From: JADFDG01 sp965232985
GTDB taxonomy: Bacteria > Pseudomonadota > Gammaproteobacteria > Pseudomonadales > JADFDG01
DNA length: 64,000 nt
Direction: 5' to 3'
NCBI GenBank assembly: GCA_965232985.1
Contig: CBDDRC010000043.1
Location: 80,363-144,362, forward strand
Of the stretch, positions 1 to 5,778 are shown piece by piece (within the stretch, counting starts at the first letter, position 1; each line of letters begins with the position of its first letter). Position numbers and translations under genes: made by a program. Below the pieces are notes generated by a model. The model was not told the origin of the DNA, searched no databases, and was given only the letters and a program-made list of their open reading frames with translations.

Positions 1-327
1 TCGGTCACCATGTTGCCGGCCGGCGAAACGCTGCGCTGCCAGTTGCAGGCCGGAGTGAACACCGTGCATGTGCGCATCCTCAAGGAGGTGGGCCCTGCTG
101 CACCACAGAGAGGCCAATACACGGCCTCGCCACGCATCGCCGACATGGGCCCGACAGCCTGGTACACACACGCGCCCGATCCTGGCAACATCAATCATTT
201 TTCCTACGGTGCAATCCGTTTCGCGGCCGGGTACGTCTACATTGTCGAAGGCCTTCCGGAAGGTCGGGGCGCAGCGAGTGCGCGGCAGATTGCCACGCTC
301 TACCTGAAGGCCATCAGTCCACGCTGA
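1..327 (+). CDS. Hypothetical protein, 5'-truncated by window edge
   Basis: The reading frame is open from the first base (tcg gtc acc atg), so the gene probably begins upstream and only its last 108 or so codons are here; an internal ATG lies at 10. The visible part is soluble-looking, with no membrane segment and no motif I recognise. It ends a few bases before the next gene on the same strand, which suggests co-transcription. I cannot assign a function. Confidence 0.5.
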   Translation, partial: SVTMLPAGETLRCQLQAGVNTVHVRILKEVGPAAPQRGQYTASPRIADMGPTAWYTHAPDPGNINHFSYGAIRFAAGYVYIVEGLPEGRGAASARQIATLYLKAISPR

Positions 328-333
328 CCTGGC

Positions 334-669
334 ATGATCCAGCGCAAATGTCCGGCTTGCCATAAGGCATTGCGCAAACCGTTGCGCCCCGCAGGCGCGA
401 TCGGCGCGGCCGCCTATATGCAGTTCTGCCCGCACTGTTTGCGCGAGCTTGTTTACGGATATGGCATCAAGGTGCGCTTCGGGCTCGTCATCTTTCTGCT
501 TGGCGCCTACTGGGCGGGATGGTTCGACGCGGCAGGCACCAACACCGGTATCGTTTTGCGTGTCATCGCCATTGCGGCATTGTTTGGCGTGTGGATCTTT
601 ATGCCAACCTTCGTTGCCGGCCCCCGTCGCTACGACGAACAAACTCGCATGGCAAATGAAATTGCATAA
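334..669 (+). CDS. Small zinc-ribbon membrane protein, unknown function
   Basis: A 111-residue protein. The N-terminus carries two CxxC knuckles (CPAC near residue 6 and CPHC near residue 32), the pattern of a zinc ribbon. Two hydrophobic stretches follow, at roughly residues 48-62 and 72-92, each able to span the membrane, and then a short basic tail. The start lies just after the preceding stop, so the two genes are probably one transcript. Zinc binding and membrane location are inferred from sequence; the cellular role is unknown. Confidence 0.5.
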   Translation: MIQRKCPACHKALRKPLRPAGAIGAAAYMQFCPHCLRELVYGYGIKVRFGLVIFLLGAYWAGWFDAAGTNTGIVLRVIAIAALFGVWIFMPTFVAGPRRYDEQTRMANEIA

Positions 670-722
670 TGCTGCCGCCACGCTCACTGCCGCATCGCGG
701 CCTGCACTGAGACAACCTGGCG

Positions 723-1238
723 ATGCGCAACGACCAGCCTTACAACATCCTGTTCCTCTGCACCGGCAACTCGGCACGCTCGATCATCGCCGAGGGGCTC
801 GTCAATCTGCTGGGCAAAGATCGCTTCCGCGCCTACAGTGCCGGCAGCCAACCGACCGGGCAGGTTAACCCGTTTGCAATTGAGCTGTTGGCACAGCTTG
901 GTTACGACGTATCGGGCGCGCGCAGCAAATCCTGGGATGCGTTTGTGCAACCCGGTGCGCCGCACATGCATTTCATCATCACGGTATGCGACAACGCGGC
1001 CAATACAGCATGCCCGATCTGGCCGGGTCACCCAGCGGTTGCACACTGGGGATTTGCCGACCCAGCGGCAATCGCAGGCAGCAACGAGGTGAAACGCGCC
1101 GCCTTTCAGCGCACCTTCAGTGAGATCCACGAGCGCGTGCAGTTGTTGCTCGCCTTGCCGATCACCGAACTCGACCACCGCACCATGCTGCAGAAGTTGC
1201 GGGAGATCGGCGCAACACCGGGGCACCCACATCCGTAA
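723..1238 (+). CDS. arsC: Arsenate reductase, low-molecular-weight phosphatase fold
   Basis: A 171-residue protein of the LMW tyrosine-phosphatase superfamily. The phosphate-binding loop is C13-T-G-N-S-A-R19 (CX5R) near the N-terminus. Cys89 and Cys97 in the segment CDNAANTACP sit where thioredoxin-coupled arsenate reductases keep their redox cysteines, which favours ArsC over a true phosphatase. The family reduces arsenate to arsenite using a relay of cysteines and a thioredoxin-type partner. No arsR, arsB, acr3 or arsenite efflux gene is adjacent, so it is an orphan copy and its regulation cannot be read here. Confidence 0.85.
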   Translation: MRNDQPYNILFLCTGNSARSIIAEGLVNLLGKDRFRAYSAGSQPTGQVNPFAIELLAQLGYDVSGARSKSWDAFVQPGAPHMHFIITVCDNAANTACPIWPGHPAVAHWGFADPAAIAGSNEVKRAAFQRTFSEIHERVQLLLALPITELDHRTMLQKLREIGATPGHPHP

Positions 1239-1597
1239 ATCCCGCCTGCTCCCGCTGATCTTCTGGTAAATGCGCGCGCAGACTCACCGCGAAGACAACC
1301 GGCAAACCCACGCTGGCTCTGTAGTTTTCCGGCCTTGTCGAACCTTGCGGGGTCATTACCTCTAGCCAACAGCATTTCTGCCGTTTCGTAAAAGACCGGG
1401 GAGTCGTTGAATGCGGCCTCCGTCGGGACATGCGCGCAGGAGAGCTTCTTTTCATGGCCACACAAACTGCATTTCCCATTTCGAGATGCCATGGCGTCGC
1501 CAAATGCCTCTGACAAATGTTAGCTACGCGAGCGGGGCTTCGAGTAGCTCCCCGGAAGCGGGTATACTTACCCGGCACCGCCAGAGGCGTAAAACCC
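1239..1597. other. Intergenic region before the first toxin-antitoxin pair
   Basis: About 360 bases without a convincing gene; the open frames here overlap and lack homologous motifs. Near its 3' end, GTTAGCT at 1519-1525 resembles the right-hand (GTTRRRY) end of an attC, preceded by an imperfect palindrome around 1481-1494, but no matching left end is clear. The last 40 bases contain the promoter and dyad of the following antitoxin gene. Confidence 0.4.
1559..1574 (+). promoter_or_regulatory. Promoter -10 within an operator-like dyad of the first TA pair
   Basis: A -10 element TATACT (1563-1568) lies inside the palindrome CGGGTA-TACT-TACCCG (1559-1574, 6-bp arms). It sits about 25 bases upstream of the antitoxin start at 1598. 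A dyad over the -10 is the usual arrangement for autorepression by a TA complex. The -35 is weak. Confidence 0.5.
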
Positions 1598-1798
1598 ATG
1601 AATATTCAAAAGCTTAGCACTAGCGAGCGCATCATTCTGGCCCAGGAACTCTGGGAAAGCGTGCATGAGGCCGCCAATGACGTCGTTGTAACGAAAGAGC
1701 AGCAGGCCGTTCTGGAGCAGCGCTTGGCCGCGATGGCCTCAGACGCCAACCCCGGGGACACCTGGGAAAACGTGAAGCGTCGCATCATCAAGGCCTAA
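1598..1798 (+). CDS. Antitoxin, addiction-module component (CHP02574-like)
   Basis: A 66-residue protein beginning MNIQKLSTSERI with the hallmark ILAQELWESV of the short antitoxins paired with RelE/ParE toxins. I chose ATG 1598 because AGAGG lies about 10 bases upstream and the conserved domain begins at once; an upstream in-frame start at 1517 would add an unrelated leader. The toxin gene starts 2 bases after the stop, so translation is coupled. The protein should neutralise the following toxin and repress the promoter through the dyad at 1559-1574. Confidence 0.75.
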   Translation: MNIQKLSTSERIILAQELWESVHEAANDVVVTKEQQAVLEQRLAAMASDANPGDTWENVKRRIIKA

Positions 1799-1799
1799 C

Positions 1800-2096
1800 G
1801 TGGCCTACGAACTGTTTGTCCGCCCCGAGGCAGAAGCGGATCTCGCAGACACCTATACCTTCTATCAAGAGTGTCGTCCCGGCTTGGGCAACGACTTCAT
1901 GCTTTGCCCCGAGGAAGCGGTCGAGCGAGTCCTCAAGAATCCGTTCCAGTATCAGGAAGTGCATATGGGTGTGCGCCGCGCGCTCATTCATCGGTTCCCG
2001 TACTGCGTCTTCTATATCGTCATTGAACGCAAGATCAGTGTTCTTGCCGTCATGCACGCCGCGCGTAATCCTGAGCAGTGGAAGGCGCGTACCTGA
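1800..2096 (+). CDS. RelE/ParE-family toxin
   Basis: A 98-residue protein with the ParE/RelE fold signature: an N-terminal strand (YELFVRPEAEADL), a helical pair, then strands ending in VLAVMHAARNPEQW. It starts with GTG immediately behind the antitoxin stop. Family members either poison gyrase (ParE) or cleave mRNA (RelE); sequence alone does not decide which. The stop codon runs directly into the attC site at 2091-2151, as expected for the gene of an integron cassette. Confidence 0.75.
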   Translation: MAYELFVRPEAEADLADTYTFYQECRPGLGNDFMLCPEEAVERVLKNPFQYQEVHMGVRRALIHRFPYCVFYIVIERKISVLAVMHAARNPEQWKART

Positions 2097-2151
2097 CCAT
2101 TCCTTCGAACGGACGTCCCTGACGGGCCGCCGCTCAACTCAAACGTTAGCC
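2091..2151 (+). other. attC recombination site 1 (integron cassette site)
   Basis: The site ends with GTTAGCC (2145-2151), close to the attC consensus GTTRRRY, preceded by CTCAAAC. The interior carries GGACGTCCCTGACGGGCCG (2111-2129), identical to attC 2 at 4328-4346. Its left end ACCTGAC approximates RYYYAAC with one mismatch. Overall it resembles the attC of aadA-type cassettes: an imperfect hairpin with an ACTCAA..CGTTAG right side. It lies directly behind the toxin gene. Confidence 0.75.
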
Positions 2152-2181
2152 GCTTTAGGCCACCCTCAATCCGTGCCCGGC

Positions 2182-2222
2182 TTGCCCTACACGAATGCCA
2201 TGTAATACAGTGCATTCATTCG
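2182..2222 (+). promoter_or_regulatory. Promoter and operator-like repeat of the second TA pair
   Basis: A -35-like TTGCCC (2182-2187) and -10-like TAATAC (2203-2208) precede the antitoxin gene at 2238. Inverted arms GAATGC (2193-2198) and GCATTC (2212-2217) flank the -10, as expected for autorepression by a ribbon-helix-helix antitoxin. The 15-base spacer is short. Confidence 0.4.
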
Positions 2223-2237
2223 TAGGGGGGATTCACC

Positions 2238-2510
2238 ATGAGCGTAACCACCGTCAGGCTCCAGCCGGAAGTTGAAGTAGGCCTTGAGGCCATGGCCGGC
2301 AAACTCCACCGGAGCAAAAGTTGGGTTATTAATCAAGCTCTTAGGGAGTTCGTCGAGCGCCAGGAGCAAGAGCAGGCCCGGTGGCAGGAAACTCTGAAAG
2401 CCATGGAGTCAGTGGCGCAGGGCAGGGTGGTATCCGGTGAGGCTGTCCACACTTGGCTGCGTAGTTGGGGCACGGCCAACGAGTTGCCGCCGCCGAAGGC
2501 GGGTCAATGA
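2238..2510 (+). CDS. Ribbon-helix-helix antitoxin (ParD/CopG type)
   Basis: A 90-residue protein. The N-terminal 45 residues form a ribbon-helix-helix DNA-binding domain (VTTVRLQPEVEVGLEAMAG, then a KSWVINQALREFVE helix). A charged helical tail follows that would wrap the toxin. A strong purine-rich ribosome site (GGGGGGA) lies upstream of ATG 2238. It overlaps the toxin gene by 4 bases (ATGA). Expected role: neutralise the adjoining ParE-type toxin and repress its own promoter. Confidence 0.8.
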   Translation: MSVTTVRLQPEVEVGLEAMAGKLHRSKSWVINQALREFVERQEQEQARWQETLKAMESVAQGRVVSGEAVHTWLRSWGTANELPPPKAGQ

Positions 2511-2797
2511 GGCTTGTCTATTCGGAAGAGGCAGTAGCTGATCTTGTTCGTCTCCGAGCATTCATTGCAGAGAAAGATCCAGCAGCGGCTTCTCGTATTG
2601 CTGAAGAACTAATCGCTCGCATGGAAAAACTTTGTCTGTTCCCGCAAATGGGCGTGGAGGTTCCACAAGCACCACAGCCAGGTACTCTGCGTGACATGGT
2701 GTTCGGAAATTATGTCGTACGCTACGCGGCGCAAACAGAATCGATTGTAGTGCTTCGGCTCTGGCACCATCTCGAAAATCGTGCGGAAAGCGGCTAA
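2507..2797 (+). CDS. ParE-family toxin
   Basis: A 96-residue protein starting MRLVYSEEAVADLVRLRAFI, typical of ParE toxins, and ending with strands VVRYAAQTESIVVLRLWHHLENR. The start at 2507 overlaps the antitoxin stop (ATGA) and begins at the conserved first strand; an in-frame start at 2465 would add 14 unrelated residues. Its TAA stop lies inside GGCTAAC (2792-2798), the left arm of attC site 2. Likely target is DNA gyrase by family; not shown by sequence. Confidence 0.8.
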   Translation: MRLVYSEEAVADLVRLRAFIAEKDPAAASRIAEELIARMEKLCLFPQMGVEVPQAPQPGTLRDMVFGNYVVRYAAQTESIVVLRLWHHLENRAESG

Positions 2798-2804
2798 CCC
2801 TTCC
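2792..2804 (+). other. attC site 2, left part (interrupted by IS)
   Basis: GGCTAACCCTTC, the left (R'') end of an attC, the same as the left end of attC 3 read on the minus strand (GGCTAACCCTTCG). The sequence then leaves attC similarity and enters the insertion sequence. The remainder of this site resumes at about 4317. Confidence 0.7.
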
Positions 2805-2806
2805 GT

Positions 2807-2818
2807 AAGAGACTTCCC
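2807..2818 (+). repeat. IS subterminal inverted repeat, transposase-distal end
   Basis: AAGAGACTTCCC, the perfect reverse complement of 4301-4312. Confidence 0.85.
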
Positions 2819-2839
2819 GTCAACTCCAAAATGATTGAT

Positions 2840-3100
2840 CCCGCTGGCCCGGCTTTGTCCGGGCCACTTCGTTTCTGTAACACCGCCGTCGCGTCAGTTT
2901 GGTAACGATTGCCAGACTGCATTTCCGTAATCGGTCTTGTTGAACGCGATGTCGCTGCGTTCGGACCACTGTATAAGCCGCACCCGGAGGCCTCATTCGT
3001 TCAGCGGTGATGCCCTTGGTTCGAGGATCAGTCGAGCCAATGCCGGCAACCATCTTGTTAGTCAGGCTCTCTCCGGGTCGGTCTGACCCGTTTACTACAC
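2840..3100 (-). ncRNA. Putative bridge/seek guide RNA of the IS
   Basis: Non-coding DNA downstream of the transposase, where IS1111 elements encode their guide RNA. Read on the minus strand, an 8-bp stem (3071-3078 with 2982-2989, ACCCGGAG/CTCCGGGT) plus 4 more pairs (3064-3067 with 2990-2993) encloses an internal loop. An apical hairpin (3032-3040 with 3016-3024, one mismatch) caps it. The 5' loop strand contains CTAACAA and the 3' strand contains CCGCTGAACGAAT. These match, respectively, the left and (as reverse complement) right sides of attC sites. A second hairpin TGGCCCGG/CCGGGCCA lies at 2845-2866. Ends and expression are inferred. Confidence 0.5.
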
Positions 3101-3141
3101 TGTCGCTCTGGCGTTGAACGCTTGCTTACTATTTTCCTGGA

Positions 3142-4215
3142 TTATGCGGCGCAGGCTTTTTCCCGCTGCACCATCGGGTGTTTCAACCACGCTTCCGGAT
3201 CGTAGGCTTCGCCACGTGCCAACATCGCCCAGATCTGGCGCGCATGTTTGTTGGCAATGGCGACAATTACTTTGCCAAACGGCAAGCGTGCCACGAGCTG
3301 GACGATCCATATCTGTTCGGCTGTCATCTTGTCTGCCGGCGTGACTTTTGCGCGCTGCAAACTACTGCGTGCGCCCTGGATCAGCAGCGTGCGCAGGTAG
3401 GTATCGCCACGGCAACTGATGCTGCCGAGCACAACCTTGCCGCCGGAACCAAACTGGCTCGGCGTCAGCCCCATCCAGGCCGCGCACTGCCGGCCGTTGC
3501 GGAAATCGGCGGCATTGCCGAGCGTGGCGACGACAGCATCGGCCGTGATCGGACCGACACCGGTCAGGGCGCGAATCCGGATGCAGCGTTCGTCTTGTGC
3601 AACCTGCACCTTGATGTGGGCGTCACAGGCGGCCAGGCCATCCTCAATCGCTTCCCAGTGCCGTTGCTGCAGCCGGATCAACTCGACGAGCGTTGCCGGC
3701 AATGTATACGCGTCGAGCTGTGCCAGCGCACGCCGCAGGGCCACGCCGGACTTGTTGATGGCGATGCCGAACTCGGCGAGCAAACCACGAATACGGTTCA
3801 TCGCTGCCAGTGCGTCCTTCTTGTAGCCCTCGCGTGCCCGGTGCCAGCTCAGGCGCGCCTGCTGGTCCACGGTCTTCATGCTGACGAATCGCATGTTGCC
3901 CTGCCGGGCTGCCGTGGCAATGGCTTCCGCATCGTTGCGATCGTTCTTCACCGCACCGCTTTTGCGAAACGGCTTCACAAACTGCGCCGCCATCAATTTC
4001 GGTGCCAAGCCATGCTGGCGGCAGACACGCGCCCAGTGGTGAGCGCTGCTGCAGGCCTCCATGGCAACTGCCGTGCCGGCGGGCAAATGCACCAGCCATT
4101 CGGCCAGGGCTTCACGATTCAGGTCCTTGCGCTGGACAACACGCCCATTGCTATCGACGACACAGATGGAAAACAGCTGCTTTGCGAGATCGATTCCGAC
4201 AGTTGTAGACTCCAT
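3142..4215 (-). CDS. IS110-family DEDD transposase
   Basis: A 357-residue recombinase. The N-terminal RuvC-like DEDD domain shows GIDLAK (Asp8), VAMEAC, and DRNDAEA. The C-terminal Tnp_20 domain has the GVGPITA helix-hairpin-helix region and the serine-containing GLTPSQFGSGGK segment. Start 4215 is chosen because GGGGGAAG lies 7 bases upstream; an in-frame start at 4257 would add 14 residues. The family excises and inserts circular DNA without target duplication, directed by an element-encoded RNA. The reading frame is intact, so the element may be active. Confidence 0.9.
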   Translation of the reverse strand: MESTTVGIDLAKQLFSICVVDSNGRVVQRKDLNREALAEWLVHLPAGTAVAMEACSSAHHWARVCRQHGLAPKLMAAQFVKPFRKSGAVKNDRNDAEAIATAARQGNMRFVSMKTVDQQARLSWHRAREGYKKDALAAMNRIRGLLAEFGIAINKSGVALRRALAQLDAYTLPATLVELIRLQQRHWEAIEDGLAACDAHIKVQVAQDERCIRIRALTGVGPITADAVVATLGNAADFRNGRQCAAWMGLTPSQFGSGGKVVLGSISCRGDTYLRTLLIQGARSSLQRAKVTPADKMTAEQIWIVQLVARLPFGKVIVAIANKHARQIWAMLARGEAYDPEAWLKHPMVQREKACAA

Positions 4216-4218
4216 GAC

Positions 4219-4229
4219 AGACTTCCCCC
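4219..4229 (+). repeat. Internal partner of the IS inverted repeat, over the transposase RBS
   Basis: AGACTTCCCCC here is an exact inverted match to GGGGGAAGTCT at 4299-4309. In RNA transcribed leftward from outside the IS, the terminal copy would pair with the transposase ribosome-binding site. Confidence 0.6.
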
Positions 4230-4300
4230 ACTCGTTTGATTGAATGTCGCAACTCAATCATGGCACTCAGATGCCGGTGCGGCCTTGCCGCTCGGGTCGG

Positions 4301-4312
4301 GGGAAGTCTCTT
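4301..4312 (+). repeat. IS subterminal inverted repeat, transposase-proximal end
   Basis: GGGAAGTCTCTT, the perfect reverse complement of 2807-2818. Confidence 0.85.
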
Positions 4313-4316
4313 TATA

Positions 4317-4369
4317 GTCGTTCAAGCGGACGTCCCTGACGGGCCGCGGCCTGAACTCAAACGTTGGGC
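4317..4369 (+). other. attC site 2, right part
   Basis: This stretch resumes the attC: TCGTTCAAGC, then the 19-bp block shared with attC 1 (4328-4346), then CGGCCTGAACTCAAACGTTGGGC ending in GTTGGGC (4363-4369), a perfect GTTRRRY. TTCAAGC and GGCCTGAA can pair as an imperfect hairpin. Joined to 2792-2804 it makes one complete attC. Confidence 0.8.
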
Positions 4370-4427
4370 ACCAGCGCTCGTTTGAAGTCTGAGGCGCAGT
4401 CTGTCAGCAACGTCGATGTTGCACCTG

Positions 4428-5042
4428 TTATGCCGACGGCGCAGTGTCCACGAACGATGCTCGGGTTGCGATACGCGCATACCAGGCAGCCAGACGCGGA
4501 TGCGCTTGCTGCCAGCCAAGCTGCGGGAAGCGGAAGTCGGCGTAACCGAGCAGGCAGCCCAGAGCAATCTGCGGCAAGTCGATGCTGTGGTTGAGTGTAT
4601 CGGCGTGCTGTTCGAACCAGGCAAAGCCCGCGTGCACCTTACGCAACTGACCGTCACACCAATCCTGCCAGCGTAGCGCCTCCGGGCGCAGCACGTTCTC
4701 ATAACGCACCAGCACCAGCGCATCGGCCATGCCGTTGGCGAGCGCATGCTGGGTCAGGGCATCGAAGCGCGCATTGCCGTGCGCCGGTAACAAGCGGCCA
4801 CCGCCGGCGATTACATCGAGGTATTCACAAATCACCAGCGAATCGTACAGCACGCGGCCGTCGTCGAGAGTCAGCGCCGGGATCTTGCCCAGCGGGTTGA
4901 CGCGCTGCTGGTAATCGTCATGCCGTTCGTTGGGCAGCAAATGCATCGATTCGAGCGTGATGCGGTCCGCCAGGCCAAGTTCAATAGCAGCGATGCGGAC
5001 CTTGCGGGCAAAGGGGGATATGGGGCTGTAGGCGAGCTTCAT
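4428..5042 (-). CDS. Glutathione S-transferase family protein
   Basis: A 204-residue protein with an N-terminal thioredoxin-like domain starting MKLAYSPISPFARKVRIAA. The Ser/Pro at the active site, the NPLGKIPAL cis-proline motif and the DSLVICEYLD glutathione-gamma-glutamyl site are all present, followed by an all-helical C-terminal domain. It would conjugate or reduce small electrophiles with glutathione in the cytoplasm. It is transcribed towards the attC/IS zone and not obviously linked to neighbours; its substrate is unknown. Confidence 0.85.
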   Translation of the reverse strand: MKLAYSPISPFARKVRIAAIELGLADRITLESMHLLPNERHDDYQQRVNPLGKIPALTLDDGRVLYDSLVICEYLDVIAGGGRLLPAHGNARFDALTQHALANGMADALVLVRYENVLRPEALRWQDWCDGQLRKVHAGFAWFEQHADTLNHSIDLPQIALGCLLGYADFRFPQLGWQQAHPRLAAWYARIATRASFVDTAPSA

Positions 5043-5156
5043 GGCGATCTTCCGCAGGATGAGGGCGAAGGTTCACGCATTTTGCCCGAATCGACAGCGC
5101 GCACAAACAACAAGGCCCGCAATGTGCGGCCTTGTTGGATTTGCAGTGGACAACAA

Positions 5157-5585
5157 TCAGGGAATGGCAGCGAACGCGCCACCGGCCGCAGTGGCAGGGA
5201 TGAATTCGAAACTGCGCTGCAAGCCGTGCAGGGCGATGCGGCCATCGGCACGGATATCGAAGCGCGAGTCGTACCAGACCGTCCCCTCATCGATCGCGAT
5301 ACGCAGCTCACCGTTGCCGGCGCTCCATTTACCACGGCTGGTATTGGCGTTCTCCAGCGTCAGGGTGTTGTACACGTCACCGGCAGGCAGCGCGCTGGTA
5401 CGCGCGCTGACGACGAAACCGTCGGCGTAGAACCGGTAGTAGAGCGCCCCACCGCTGGCGCTGTAGGTGAGGCGGTAAATGCCGTCGTAATTCGGCGTAT
5501 AGACGATATCTTTTTGCGCTGTGGTGGCGCAGGCGGTCAGCAGCAGGGCAGCGAGGGCGGCAACAGTAACGAGGATGCGCTGCAT
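5157..5585 (-). CDS. Small lipoprotein, unknown function
   Basis: A 142-residue protein with a lipoprotein signal: a basic start, hydrophobic core and LLTAC lipobox with Cys19. The mature part is rich in beta-strand-like, aromatic residues (YDGIYRLTYS, GGALYYRFYADGF), suggesting a small barrel exposed in the periplasm. ATG 5585 is preceded by AGGAG at a good distance; the frame is open further upstream but without a ribosome site. No family recognised. Confidence 0.65.
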   Translation of the reverse strand: MQRILVTVAALAALLLTACATTAQKDIVYTPNYDGIYRLTYSASGGALYYRFYADGFVVSARTSALPAGDVYNTLTLENANTSRGKWSAGNGELRIAIDEGTVWYDSRFDIRADGRIALHGLQRSFEFIPATAAGGAFAAIP

Positions 5586-5778
5586 GGTTATTGTTCTCCT
5601 TCCGTGGCTCGACGCGAACGCGTCTTGACTGGCGGAGTATTCCACTCGCTGGCGGGCAGGTAGAGACGCAAAACAACCGTTCGTCACCTGCTGCAAAAAT
5701 TGAGCATTTGGTATGACGCGTCTTTGCCTGCGCAGCCCTGTTTTGCTACGAACTACAGCCGAACGCGTGCATGACGGC

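Larger units (their letters stand above)
2805..4316 (-). mobile_element. IS110-family (IS1111-like) insertion sequence inside an attC
   Basis: An element of about 1.5 kb carrying one transposase gene on the minus strand. Perfect 12-bp inverted repeats AAGAGACTTCCC (2807-2818) and GGGAAGTCTCTT (4301-4312) lie just inside the ends, the subterminal placement typical of the IS1111 group. A long non-coding stretch (about 335 bases) follows the transposase stop and a short one (about 100 bases) precedes its start, also as in IS1111. The flanks rejoin to make an attC site. Exact ends are uncertain by a few bases, and no target duplication is evident. Confidence 0.85.

Noticed and set aside
1374..1525. 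A fourth attC upstream of the first TA pair, from AGCCAAC (1374) to GTTAGCT (1519-1525)
   Set aside because: The right end and a nearby imperfect palindrome are suggestive, but the shared internal block is missing and the 152-base length is long. Kept only as a note on the intergenic region.
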